From positions 1-64,000 of the forward strand of contig NZ_JAEKGC010000015.1 of the NCBI RefSeq assembly GCF_016405885.1: a stretch of 64,000 nt of DNA, in the 5' to 3' direction. A model generated the notes under the pieces. That model worked only from the letters and a program-made list of their open reading frames with translations. It did no database searches and was not told the origin of the DNA. This DNA comes from Arthrobacter sp. MSA 4-2 (GTDB lineage: Bacteria > Actinomycetota > Actinomycetes > Actinomycetales > Micrococcaceae). Made by a program: the position numbers and the translations under genes. Position 1 is the first letter of the stretch. Each line of letters starts with the position of its first letter. Shown here piece by piece: positions 54,712 through 62,949 of this stretch.

Positions 54712-55503
54712 TTAGCCGGCACCTCCACGGAGTACGTCCACATGGACGTGGTCGAGGTGGCGCAGGATTTCGTTGCCGGGATCGGGTGCGTCATAGTCGT
54801 GCCACCGGCCCCGGGGAAGATGTGCGCTCCAGAATAGGTCGTCGAAGATGACGTACTGGATATCGAGGTCCTCGGCATGGGCGACGAGCCAATGGGCGAG
54901 AATCCACCCCTGACGCCGGTTCTCCTCACTCACCGGGCGGAAAAAGATGTCGATGGCCCGCCCGTCGTAGTGGGTCGAGTCCGCCCCGTGCCCCTGCTCG
55001 ACGCCGCCTGGAACGAACCCGCCGAGGCTCTGTTCACCGAACACCTCGGTCATCGCCGTCCTCACCTGCTCGGCGCGCGGCGTCAGGCCAGCGGCAGTCA
55101 GCTGCTGTTCCGGCAAGTCATCGGCGGCGGAGCCACGGCAGCTCAGACTGGGGCCGGCATCCCCGGACGGTCCCTCGGCCAGCCGCTGCAGCACCGCTTC
55201 GTCGATCCCTGAGGTGTCCGGGGCCTCCGCCCCGCGCGCCCGCAGTGCCACCGCCGTCGTCGCCAGCTTCGCCTCCTCCCGGTCAAGCCCGATCGCTCCG
55301 TCCGCGGTTTGCACCAGGCACTCCGAGCCCGCCAGCAGCGGGCCGTCCCCGAGGCGCAGGGCGCTGAGCAGTCCGGGTCCGAAAAGTACCAGCACGGAGA
55401 GCAGGATCCCGAGCAGGAGCACGCCCACAATCGGCCGCGTGCGGCGGCGGAGGGTTTTGCTGGAGTTCACAGCTGTGCGAGGGCGTGGCGGTCCATGCTT
55501 CAA
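54712..55503 (-). CDS. Membrane-anchored protein with ARB_07466/M15-like peptidase domain
   Basis: A 263-residue protein with an N-terminal membrane helix (IVGVLLLGILLSVLVLFGPGLL), so the rest is outside. The C-terminal ~130 residues show the pattern STHYDGRAIDIFF and HLDHVHVDV, which matches the zinc-ligand arrangement of M15-like peptidases and the ARB_07466-like domain (His, Asp, His). Two cysteines, in ECLVQTADG and SLSCRGSA, are outside and may pair. It could act on peptidoglycan peptides, but activity is unproven. It begins one base upstream of the GDSL gene's stop region on the same strand. Confidence 0.8.
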   Translation of the reverse strand: MKHGPPRPRTAVNSSKTLRRRTRPIVGVLLLGILLSVLVLFGPGLLSALRLGDGPLLAGSECLVQTADGAIGLDREEAKLATTAVALRARGAEAPDTSGIDEAVLQRLAEGPSGDAGPSLSCRGSAADDLPEQQLTAAGLTPRAEQVRTAMTEVFGEQSLGGFVPGGVEQGHGADSTHYDGRAIDIFFRPVSEENRRQGWILAHWLVAHAEDLDIQYVIFDDLFWSAHLPRGRWHDYDAPDPGNEILRHLDHVHVDVLRGGAG

Positions 55504-56664
55504 TCATGAACCGTCCCTGCGGGCGAAGGGCCCTAGGGGCGAGAATGCGTACGCGGCGAACCGTTCGCCGATCATCTCGTGGGTGGCCATATCGGGATGG
55601 AGCGCATCCGGCAGCGGTTGCTCGATTGCGTCGTCCTGACCGTAAAGGTGAAGGCCGTCGAGGAAGTGGAGGTTTTCATCTTCCGATCTCCGTTCAACGA
55701 TCGATGCCAGGCAGGCCCTGATGGTGCGAAGAGTCAGACGGCCCTGGGCTGAATCAGCCTCCTCGCCGGTCGCCATGAACCGGATCTGAGATGTGCCGAA
55801 GCTTGCAGGATCGATGGCTCCCGGGCCGGGTGTGTCCTCGTGGATGCCGCAGAAGATTGGAGAGACGAGCAGGAGTGGTGTTTCGGGGTGACCGTCGCGG
55901 ATCGTATCGAGGAACCCGTGAACCGCGGATTCGAACGCCCTCATCCTCATCACGTCCAGATTCACCAGGTTGATGCCGAGCTTGACGCTGATGAAATCAG
56001 CGGGGGTGTCACGGATCACCCGGGCGACGAAAGGATCAGCAAGTGCGCTTCCACCGAAGCCGAGGTTGTGAAGCTGGGCTCCGCCTGCGCGCGCCGCGAC
56101 TGCCGGCCAGGTCCCTGTCGGAGTGCTCGAGTTCGAGCCCTGGCTGATGGAGCTGCCGTGGTGAAGCCAGACCGGCCCGGCCGGAGCCACCACAGCAACG
56201 GGAGCGTCCGCCCGGAGTTCCACCAATTCGACGGACTCATTGTGAGGCAGCCACAGCTCAATCAGCTTGTCGCCCTCAGGCAGGTCCGAGAAGACTGAGA
56301 CATGCGCGACGCCTGACCTAAACGTAGATGCCCCTGTCTGCGGGTCTACTTCAGTAACATCGCCTCCGGAGAGAACGTCACTTCCAATCAGGATGCCGTT
56401 GCTGGTGAGGTCCACGTGACCGCGCGGGCGATCAACCCCGCGATAGGCAAGCCGCGTCGGATGCGTGACAAGTTCCAGATGACCCGCGGACGTTTTCCCC
56501 ACCACCCTGATTCCCGAAGGCTGTGCCTCCATCATCATGAGCTGCGGGTCCGGGAACCGCGTGCGTACCCACGCCGGCAGGCGGTGCGGACGAAGACCGC
56601 GGGGCGTGCTTTCCACTTCCTGCGCGCCGCGCAGATGAGCTGGGGTGAGAGGGATGCTGATCAA
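55504..56664 (-). CDS. SGNH/GDSL hydrolase
   Basis: A 386-residue SGNH-fold hydrolase with no signal peptide. An N-terminal beta-rich domain (residues ~50-160) precedes the catalytic part. Block I is HHGSSISQGSN with the nucleophilic Ser, block II has LGFGGSAL, block III ISVKLGINL with Asn, and the last block ALHPDMATH supplies Asp and His. The arrangement resembles carbohydrate esterase-like two-domain SGNH proteins; a deacetylase or esterase role on a saccharide is plausible. It overlaps the upstream TetR gene by four bases (ATGA) and appears to be the gene that TetR controls. Confidence 0.88.
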   Translation of the reverse strand: MISIPLTPAHLRGAQEVESTPRGLRPHRLPAWVRTRFPDPQLMMMEAQPSGIRVVGKTSAGHLELVTHPTRLAYRGVDRPRGHVDLTSNGILIGSDVLSGGDVTEVDPQTGASTFRSGVAHVSVFSDLPEGDKLIELWLPHNESVELVELRADAPVAVVAPAGPVWLHHGSSISQGSNSSTPTGTWPAVAARAGGAQLHNLGFGGSALADPFVARVIRDTPADFISVKLGINLVNLDVMRMRAFESAVHGFLDTIRDGHPETPLLLVSPIFCGIHEDTPGPGAIDPASFGTSQIRFMATGEEADSAQGRLTLRTIRACLASIVERRSEDENLHFLDGLHLYGQDDAIEQPLPDALHPDMATHEMIGERFAAYAFSPLGPFARRDGS

Positions 56665-57257
56665 TGAAGCTTCCTTGCAGGGTCAGGGCCATCAATGGAT
56701 GGCCAACTTGAAAAGAGGGTGTGCATAGCGTCGATGGCAATGTCCCATGACGATTCCGGCTCGGGACTACGGTGACTGAAGCTGCCTGACCCAGCTAGCG
56801 CGATGAAGCCGTTGATGAAGCTTCCGAGCATCCGGGTGGCATGCACCTGCCACTCGGGGCGCAGCGCGTACCGGTGCAGCACGGATTCGGTCAGAGCAAC
56901 GAGGCGTCCCACCGCAGCGGAACCGGCCATCCCGCCAGCGGTGAGATGCTGCAGAGATTGCCAGCGCCCGGGTGACCGCGACGCATACACCCGGTGTGCT
57001 TCGGCGAAGCCGAACAGGGCTTCCCGCCCGCTTCTGCCGGCTATCCGGGTCGAAATAGCGTCCGACAGTTCCTCCAAGGCCAGCGCGGAAACGCCCGCCC
57101 TAAGCGCTGGAAGGTCCCGGACGTGGGAATACAGACTCGGCGCCGCCACTCCCAGGCGGCGGGCAACGGCAGAGATCGACAGGGAATTGAAACCCAACTC
57201 GTCAGAAAGGTCAGCGGCGCGGAGGATGACGGTGTTTGTGGTGAGACCTGAACGCAT
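56661..57257 (-). CDS. TetR family transcriptional regulator
   Basis: A 198-residue regulator. The helix-turn-helix is FNSLSISAVARRLGVAAPSLYSHVRDLPALRAG (residues ~23-56), with the usual YxHVRxxxxL end. The ligand-binding half (about residues 70-195, GREALFGFAEAHRVYASRSPGRW ...) matches the TetR C-terminal WHG-type domain. It is first in a two-gene unit with the SGNH hydrolase (four-base overlap). TAGGCT lies six bases before its ATG, and two inverted repeats overlap this promoter, so it probably represses itself and the hydrolase. Confidence 0.93.
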   Translation of the reverse strand: MRSGLTTNTVILRAADLSDELGFNSLSISAVARRLGVAAPSLYSHVRDLPALRAGVSALALEELSDAISTRIAGRSGREALFGFAEAHRVYASRSPGRWQSLQHLTAGGMAGSAAVGRLVALTESVLHRYALRPEWQVHATRMLGSFINGFIALAGSGSFSHRSPEPESSWDIAIDAMHTLFSSWPSIDGPDPARKLH

Positions 57258-57263
57258 AAGACC

Positions 57264-57290
57264 AGCCTATACCCTATAGGCAGATGCCTA
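57264..57290 (-). promoter_or_regulatory. Promoter and TetR operator candidates
   Basis: On the minus strand TAGGCT (57264-57269) is a -10 six bases before the ATG. CCTATA-N3-TATAGG (57266-57280) and TAGGCA-N2-TGCCTA (57277-57290), both exact inverted repeats, overlap the -10 and -35 regions respectively. Confidence 0.55.
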
Positions 57291-57413
57291 CTAACCATAG
57301 GGTGGCGGTCCGGACAGATCATCGGACTCGGAAGGGAAGCAGCGACATGGTCGATGGAAAGACGTAACAACAATCACTTGCTTCGCTGGTGACCGGCTTC
57401 TGGCCCTAGCACT

Positions 57414-57428
57414 AATAATGGAGGGGTG
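57414..57428 (+). promoter_or_regulatory. Candidate leaderless promoter and start of the MFS gene
   Basis: AATAAT at 57414-57419, six bases, then GTG at 57426. GGAGGG lies in the spacer but directly touches the start codon, too close to act as a ribosome binding site. Confidence 0.4.
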
Positions 57429-58772
57429 GGCGAACGCCGGGCGTGGTTGGTGTGGGGGACCGGAGTGGTCGCCTACCTCATCGCCGTCACTCAGCGGACG
57501 AGCTTCGGCGTCGCTGGCCTTGAGGCGACCGAACGCTACTCCGCCAGCGCCTCAGCCCTTTCCATCTTCACCGTTGTGCAGCTGCTCGTGTACGCCGCGC
57601 TGCAGATTCCTGTCGGGGTCCTGGTCGACCGGGTCGGCCCGCGCCTGCTCATCCTCGCCGGGGCCGTGCTGATGGCCTCGGGCCAGGTGCAGCTTGCTCT
57701 CTCGGAGACCGTCGCCGGAGGGATCGCGGGAAGACTGCTCGTGGGCGCCGGCGACGCACTGACCTTTATCTCGGTGCTGCGCCTGCTTCCCGCCTGGTTC
57801 GAGTCCCGCAGGATCCCCGTGCTGACCCAGTTCACCGGCATCATCGGACAGCTCGGTCAGGTTGTGTCGGTGGTGCCGTTCGCCGCGCTGCTCGGCGCGG
57901 CCGGGTGGAGCACGGCGTTCCTGTCGGCCGCCGGTTTGTCCGCGCTCGCCGTCGTCCTCGCGGTCGCCGTCATCCGGGATGCCCCGCAGCGCCAGCCGCG
58001 GGCGAAGACCGGGCTGCGCCAGACGGGAATCTCCCTCGCGCAGGCCTGGCGCCAACCCGGAACCCGCCTCGGGCTGTGGTCCCACTTCACCGTTCAGTTT
58101 CCCGGGACCGTTTTCGTGCTGATCTGGGGCTACCCGTATCTGGTGCGGGCCGAAGGGGTTGACCCCGTGGCGGCGTCGGCGCTTCTGACGCTGTTCGTCG
58201 CGGTGGGCATTGTGTCGGGGCCGATGCTCGGACTCTATGTGTCCCGGCACCCCCTGCGCCGCTCCACCATGGTTCTGGCCATCGCGTCCGGCATTGCCGG
58301 CTGCTGGCTCGCCGTCCTGCTTGCGTCCGGGCCGGCACCCCTGTGGCTGCTCACACTGCTCATCGTGGCGCTGGCCCTTGGAGGTCCCGGTTCGATGATC
58401 GCCTTTGACTTCGCGCGCACCTTCAACCCGTCGTCGCGGATGGGAACGGCCACGGGCATTGTGAACATCGGCGGATTCGTCGCTTCCCTGGTCGCGATGT
58501 ACGGAATCGGGGTGATTCTCGATGTCCTGTACGCGCGGGGCGTGTCCGGGGGCGACCTATATGCCCTTGGCTCGTTCCGGATCGCGATGGCTTTCCAGCT
58601 CGTGATCCTTGCGGCAGGAGCTGCGGCGATCCTGATCGTCAGGCGCACCGTGCGGCGGCGGATGGCGGAGCAGGGCGTTGTCGTGCCGCCGCTCCGTGAG
58701 GCGCTTGCCCGGGAACGTGCACGACGGCGTGCCACCCGGTCCGAACGGACCAATGAAGGCAATTCCGCCTAG
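57426..58772 (+). CDS. MFS transporter
   Basis: A 448-residue major facilitator with about 12 helices. The first is WLVWGTGVVAYLIAVTQRTSFGVAGL, and the motif-A-like loop after helix 2 is GVLVDRVGPRLLILAGAVLMASGQ. The pattern RTSFGVAGLEATERY near the start is typical of the CynX/nitrate-like and actinobacterial multidrug subset. A charged C-terminal tail of about 35 residues is cytosolic. The start is GTG at 57426. It is divergent from the TetR gene, so co-regulation is possible. Substrate unknown. Confidence 0.9.
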   Translation: MGERRAWLVWGTGVVAYLIAVTQRTSFGVAGLEATERYSASASALSIFTVVQLLVYAALQIPVGVLVDRVGPRLLILAGAVLMASGQVQLALSETVAGGIAGRLLVGAGDALTFISVLRLLPAWFESRRIPVLTQFTGIIGQLGQVVSVVPFAALLGAAGWSTAFLSAAGLSALAVVLAVAVIRDAPQRQPRAKTGLRQTGISLAQAWRQPGTRLGLWSHFTVQFPGTVFVLIWGYPYLVRAEGVDPVAASALLTLFVAVGIVSGPMLGLYVSRHPLRRSTMVLAIASGIAGCWLAVLLASGPAPLWLLTLLIVALALGGPGSMIAFDFARTFNPSSRMGTATGIVNIGGFVASLVAMYGIGVILDVLYARGVSGGDLYALGSFRIAMAFQLVILAAGAAAILIVRRTVRRRMAEQGVVVPPLREALARERARRRATRSERTNEGNSA

Positions 58773-58884
58773 GTCGGCATGGGGGAATTCATGCGAGGCG
58801 AGCGCGGGCTGGACACCAGTACTTACAGGCTCCACTTCGCTCGTGCCAGACTAGGCCGCAGCGACAGCGGAACCAGGGGGAGAC

Positions 58885-59502
58885 GTGGCGGGTAGCGTGC
58901 GCGAGGGGGCAGAGCGGCCGAGCCAATGGGTGGCGGCCGAGCGGAGATCCGCCCCCGTGAGGGACAACGGCATCGGGGAGGCCCTCCGGATCTACTACAC
59001 CCGGTACCTGTTGATCGGCATACCGCTCACCCTGGCCCTCGGGACCGCCGGCTCGTACCTGCTGTTCGATGACGGTCGAAGCCGGTGGGACCTGCACATC
59101 TTCGTCGCTGTCAGCGTGATGATTGTGGGCTGCTGGATCGGAGGGTGGATCTATCAGGCCAAGCGGATGAAGCCAAGGGTCGACCTGGGCTGGGGCGAAG
59201 TCCTGATCGCGCTGAACAAGCCGGATCGAAAACTATTGCTCCGCCAGATTGCAGGCAAGGATCCGGTCGACCCCAAACGCTTGGGCGTAGCCCGGGCAGT
59301 CGCCGTGCAACTACGGGAGAGCAACGCCACCATTCTCTTGTATCTTCCGACTGCCGTGACCTTTTTCGGTCCTGCCCGCCGGGTGTGGTGTTATGCCATC
59401 CCGATGGGTATTTTCCTTGGCGTGTTCGTCTATCTCTTGATCCGGGATTTCCGGCGGCAGGGCCGCTTCCTGGAGGAAACCGCTCATCACGACTCCCGTT
59501 AG
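58885..59502 (+). CDS. Membrane protein of unknown function
   Basis: A 205-residue protein. Four hydrophobic segments are visible: RYLLIGIPLTLALGTAGSYLLF, LHIFVAVSVMIVGCWIGGWIYQ, a later ILLYLPTAVTFFGP and WCYAIPMGIFLGVFVYLLI. A polar domain of ~70 residues lies between the second and third. AGGGGGAG precedes the GTG start. It is followed after nine bases by the aldo/keto reductase gene, so they form a unit. No family recognised. Confidence 0.72.
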   Translation: MAGSVREGAERPSQWVAAERRSAPVRDNGIGEALRIYYTRYLLIGIPLTLALGTAGSYLLFDDGRSRWDLHIFVAVSVMIVGCWIGGWIYQAKRMKPRVDLGWGEVLIALNKPDRKLLLRQIAGKDPVDPKRLGVARAVAVQLRESNATILLYLPTAVTFFGPARRVWCYAIPMGIFLGVFVYLLIRDFRRQGRFLEETAHHDSR

Positions 59503-59511
59503 GACAATCAG

Positions 59512-60357
59512 ATGCAGACCGTCACCCTCAATAACGGCGTCGACATGCCGATCCTCGGTTTCGGCGTGTACCAGATCCCGGCGGACCAGACCGAAAAAGC
59601 GGCCGCGGATGCGCTGTCGGTTGGGTACCGCCTGATCGACACCGCCGCGGCCTACGGCAACGAGGAGGCCGTTGGCCGGGCCCTCGCTGGGAGCGGCCTC
59701 CCACGGGAGGAGCTGTTCGTCACCACCAAGCTCTGGGTGCAGGACGCGGGGGAGCAGCACACCATCGACGCGTTCAACACATCCCTCGAGCGTCTCGGGC
59801 TGGACTACGTCGATCTCTACCTCATCCACCAGCCCTACGGCGACTACTACAGTGAATGGCGTGCCATGCAGGGTCTCTACAAGGAGGGCCGCGCCCGGGC
59901 GATCGGCGTCTCCAACTTCCACGCGGACCGCCTCGTCGACCTCATTATCAACAACGAGGTGACCCCCGCGGTCAATCAGATCGAGACTCACCCCTTCTAT
60001 CAGCGCACCGAGGACCAGCGCCTCATGAAGGAACACGGAGTTCAGCTCATGTCGTGGGGCCCCTTCGCCGAGGGCCGAAACGAGTTGTTCACCCACCCCG
60101 CCCTCACCCCGGTCGCGGAAGCGCACGGCGTCTCCGTGGCCCAGATCGTGCTCCGGTGGCTGATCCAGCGCGACGTCGTCGTCATTCCCAAGTCGGTAAA
60201 CCCGGACCGGATCGCCCAGAACTTTGACGTCCTCGGTTTCACCCTCACCGAGGACGAAATGGCCCACATCGCGGCTCTGGACACCGGGGCGTCCGTGTTC
60301 TTCGACCACCGCGACCCCGGCATGACCGTGCGGTTGGGGTCGGTCCGCGTCAGCTGA
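59512..60357 (+). CDS. Aldo/keto reductase
   Basis: A 281-residue NADPH-dependent aldo/keto reductase (AKR5-like, 2,5-diketo-gluconic acid reductase type). The catalytic tetrad is visible: Asp and Tyr in [15 protein letters not shown], Lys in FVTTKLW, and His in [18 protein letters not shown]. The cofactor-binding [19 protein letters not shown] is also present. It starts nine bases after the preceding membrane protein, with AGGACAATC upstream. Substrate range is usually broad in this family. Confidence 0.95.
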   Translation: MQTVTLNNGVDMPILGFGVYQIPADQTEKAAADALSVGYRLIDTAAAYGNEEAVGRALAGSGLPREELFVTTKLWVQDAGEQHTIDAFNTSLERLGLDYVDLYLIHQPYGDYYSEWRAMQGLYKEGRARAIGVSNFHADRLVDLIINNEVTPAVNQIETHPFYQRTEDQRLMKEHGVQLMSWGPFAEGRNELFTHPALTPVAEAHGVSVAQIVLRWLIQRDVVVIPKSVNPDRIAQNFDVLGFTLTEDEMAHIAALDTGASVFFDHRDPGMTVRLGSVRVS

Positions 60358-60613
60358 TCGCGAGGTCTGGGGCACCCGTTCGTGGTCCTGCCGGATCAGG
60401 ATCGCTTTGGTGTTCACCGATCCCCGCCGAGGTGCGACGGAGCAGGGCTCCGGCCGGCCGGAGGTCCCGGAATGGCATTGACAGGTACGTCTCCCGGGCG
60501 CACCCTTCCTCTACGGGCAGCGCCGGCGAAGTGGTGCGGCACGAGCAGTTGAAGGAAGGCAGAACCTTCGCAGCGGACCCCATCAGCCTAGAGAAAGAAG
60601 CAAGGACCACGGC

Positions 60614-60904
60614 ATGTCATTCCAGGCGTATCTCGACACCATCGAAGACAAGACTGGGCTTACGCCCCGCCAACTGCTGGACATCGCGAACAGCAAGGGG
60701 TTCGACGAGCAGAACGGTAATGCCGGCGAGATCCTCGAATGGCTGAAGGCCGACTACGGGCTCGGGCGGGGCCACGGCATGGCGCTCGTCCACGTCATCA
60801 AGAAGGGTCCCGGAATCGACAAAAAGTACGTGGGAACGAGCGGGACGCACAGGGACGAGTCCGAAACCCTGTGGCTCGATGGAAAGGAGAACAAACCCTC
60901 ATGA
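60614..60904 (+). CDS. DUF4287 domain protein
   Basis: A 96-residue cytosolic protein with the DUF4287 pattern: MSFQAYLDTIEDKTGLTPRQLLDIA, then GEILEWLKADYGLGRGHGMALVHVIKKGP. The family has no known function; it is also found fused to or next to small cupin or START/SRPBCC proteins. AGAAAGAAGCAAGG precedes the ATG. Its stop overlaps the next gene's ATG (ATGA), coupling it to the cupin. Confidence 0.87.
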   Translation: MSFQAYLDTIEDKTGLTPRQLLDIANSKGFDEQNGNAGEILEWLKADYGLGRGHGMALVHVIKKGPGIDKKYVGTSGTHRDESETLWLDGKENKPS

Positions 60905-61257
60905 CCACGGTTACCGACCGCGAGCAGCTGCGCCAGAACACCGACGGGACGGCGTTGTTCGTTGGGGCCGACCACGGCGCCGGCGTCTCGTTCTTCTGGG
61001 TGGACACTCCGCCCGGCGGAGGGCCGGAAACCCACTGGCACCCCTACACCGAGACTTGGGTGGTGCTGCAGGGGGAGGCAGTCATCGAGTCCGACGGCGA
61101 AGAGCTCCGCGCGGGCGCCGGCGCGATTGTGACGGTCCACCCGCGCGCACACCACCGCTTCCGAAGCAGCGGTACCGGAAACCTCGAAATGATCTGCATT
61201 CACGCCTCTCCCAAGATCATCCAGGAGTTCGTGACCACCGCACCCGGTACAACCTAG
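60901..61257 (+). CDS. Cupin domain protein
   Basis: A 118-residue small cupin. Metal-ligand motif 1 is THWHPYTETWVVLQGEAVIES and motif 2 is VHPRAHHRFRSSGTG. The ATG overlaps the DUF4287 stop (ATGA), and AAAGGAG precedes it inside that gene. Single-domain cupins of this type are usually sugar- or small-molecule-binding or metal-dependent dioxygenase-like; the substrate is unknown. With DUF4287 it forms a two-gene unit. Confidence 0.87.
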   Translation: MTTVTDREQLRQNTDGTALFVGADHGAGVSFFWVDTPPGGGPETHWHPYTETWVVLQGEAVIESDGEELRAGAGAIVTVHPRAHHRFRSSGTGNLEMICIHASPKIIQEFVTTAPGTT

Positions 61258-61773
61258 AGCGTTCACCCGCCGTGCGCCCGCATGTTGAGTTCGGCATGTG
61301 ACGGGGCGGCTGCAGCGCAGAGGCCTCCACGCAGCAGGCGGAAGCACAGCAGGCGGAAGCACAGCAGCATGACGGCTGAGCATCCGGGATGCATTCCTTG
61401 TCCGTCAGGCCCGGGCTGGGGGACATCAGCTCCTTTTTCGTTCGGCAACAGGTTGTCCTAGACCGCCATGAGCGGGGGGCTTAACCTTCAAAAGTACGGC
61501 TTTGTCGTGGCTCCCGAGTTGCTGGGCCGGGGACCCGACGACCGTATGAGCGCCAACATGGTGTTCCTGGCGGGTGGCGTTTACATTCGCCGGACTTGCA
61601 TACAGCAATGAGGCAAGTGGTGAGGCATGTGCCTGTTTCAGTCCAGCTCCCGGTTTCAATAACTGCCCGGTCGGTAGCGCCGGCATGTTCCGGAGCGGTG
61701 AATCTTCGGAGGGTCCGGAACGGGCGGACGCCGGGGACGATGGTCCGTGAACGCCTCATGAGGGCGGGCTGAG
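61258..61773. other. Gene-poor region before the glycosyltransferases
   Basis: About 516 bases without a well-supported gene. It contains a 15-base tandem repeat (AGCAGGCGGAAGCAC, two full copies and five bases of a third, 61333-61367). A 47-codon frame at 61468-61611 exists but lacks a ribosome binding site. The right half is lower in GC than its surroundings, suggesting decayed or acquired sequence. Confidence 0.4.
61333..61367. repeat. 15-base tandem repeat
   Basis: AGCAGGCGGAAGCAC is repeated exactly at 61333-61347 and 61348-61362, then AGCAG follows. It is in a non-coding region. Confidence 0.8.
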
Positions 61774-62760
61774 ATGCCCGACCTCCCTCTCCCCACCGTG
61801 ACAGTGGTCATCTGCGCCTACACAACGGAGCGTTGGGACTGGCTGCTTAAACTCCTCGAGTCGATTCGCGCCCAAACTTGTCCCCCAAAAGAAGTCATTG
61901 TGGTCATCGACCACAACGAGGAGCTCTACGGGCGGCTCGCCGGCACCGCCGATGACGTCACGGTCCTGAGGAATACCCGTCCGCGCGGACTCTCCGGGGC
62001 GCGCAACACCGCGCTGGACGCGGTCGACTCCGGCATCGTCGCCTTCATTGATGACGATGCCGAAGCCGCGCCGGATTGGCTCGAACGCCTCACGGCCCTG
62101 TATGACGACCCTGACGTGCTGGCGGTCGGCGGAAGAGTGGATCCGCTCTGGGAGGTAGGACGTCCTGGTTTCTTCGGCCAGGAACTCGACTGGATCGTGG
62201 GATGCAGCCACCGGGGTATGCCACGGGTCGCCTGCGAGGTCCGTAATGTCATCGGCGCCAACATGTCCTTCCGCCTCAGTGTCATTCGCCAGGTGGGCGG
62301 GTTCAATCTTTACCTGGGCCGGCAAGGATCTGTCCCCTCGGGCTGTGAGGAAACTGAAATCTGCATACGGTCCGTAGTGGGGGCGCCTGGTTCCCGGATT
62401 GTCTACGAGCCTGCAGCCGTGGTGCGCCATCATGTGCCCGCGAACAGGGGGACTTTCCGCTACGTGCTCGCCAGGTCCTGGTCCGAGGGCGTTTCCAAGG
62501 CGCGGGTCAGTCATGTGGTCGGCTACAAGCGGGCACTGGGACCCGAACGCCGGTACGTTCGAACTGTCCTGCTCCGTGCTTTTCTCGCTGGTTTGTACGA
62601 CTGGGGTCGGCATGGGAAATCCGCCGGGCTCGGGCGCGCAGGGGCCGTCCTGACGGTGTTGGTCACCTCGACGGCGGGCTATCTCTGGGGCCGCCGGCTC
62701 GTGCATGTGTCAAGGAGGCGTCCACGCCACCCTGCCCAACCGTGGCGAGCAGTGCAGTAG
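61774..62760 (+). CDS. Family 2 glycosyltransferase
   Basis: A 328-residue GT-A-fold glycosyltransferase. The nucleotide-sugar site is VTVVICAYTTERWDWLLKLL at the start, with VIVVIDHNEELYGRL and the metal-binding FIDDDAEAAPDWLERL; the acceptor-side motif is CEETEICIR, in the position of the family 2 ED(D)-x-D base. A C-terminal hydrophobic segment (residues ~285-310, LTVLVTSTAGYLWGRRL) suggests membrane association. ATG or GTG choice: ATG at 61774, with GGGCTGAG upstream. It and the next gene probably build a surface glycan. Confidence 0.9.
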   Translation: MPDLPLPTVTVVICAYTTERWDWLLKLLESIRAQTCPPKEVIVVIDHNEELYGRLAGTADDVTVLRNTRPRGLSGARNTALDAVDSGIVAFIDDDAEAAPDWLERLTALYDDPDVLAVGGRVDPLWEVGRPGFFGQELDWIVGCSHRGMPRVACEVRNVIGANMSFRLSVIRQVGGFNLYLGRQGSVPSGCEETEICIRSVVGAPGSRIVYEPAAVVRHHVPANRGTFRYVLARSWSEGVSKARVSHVVGYKRALGPERRYVRTVLLRAFLAGLYDWGRHGKSAGLGRAGAVLTVLVTSTAGYLWGRRLVHVSRRRPRHPAQPWRAVQ

Positions 62761-62949
62761 GCGGGCCGACAGTTTACCCGCAACTCTGCGAAGGAACCCG
62801 AAAGCCGCTGACCCTAGGCGGACTGACTCCTTCGATAGCCAGAACGGTGATCACCGTGCATCCTGTAATTGTCCGTTCTCCGCGGACAGCTTTTCCGCCC
62901 GGTGCTGGTCTCCCGAGCAGCGCAGGCTCACCTTGAGGAGGTTGGGGCC

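Noticed and set aside
61217-61426. A Cys-rich minus-strand frame with CCCASACCASACC
   Set aside because: The cysteine pattern is a by-product of the 15-base tandem repeat, not a metal-binding peptide.
61468-61611. A 47-codon frame starting MSGGLNLQKYGFVV before the glycosyltransferases
   Set aside because: Codon use is acceptable but there is no ribosome binding site or -10 spacing and no recognisable domain; too weak to call.
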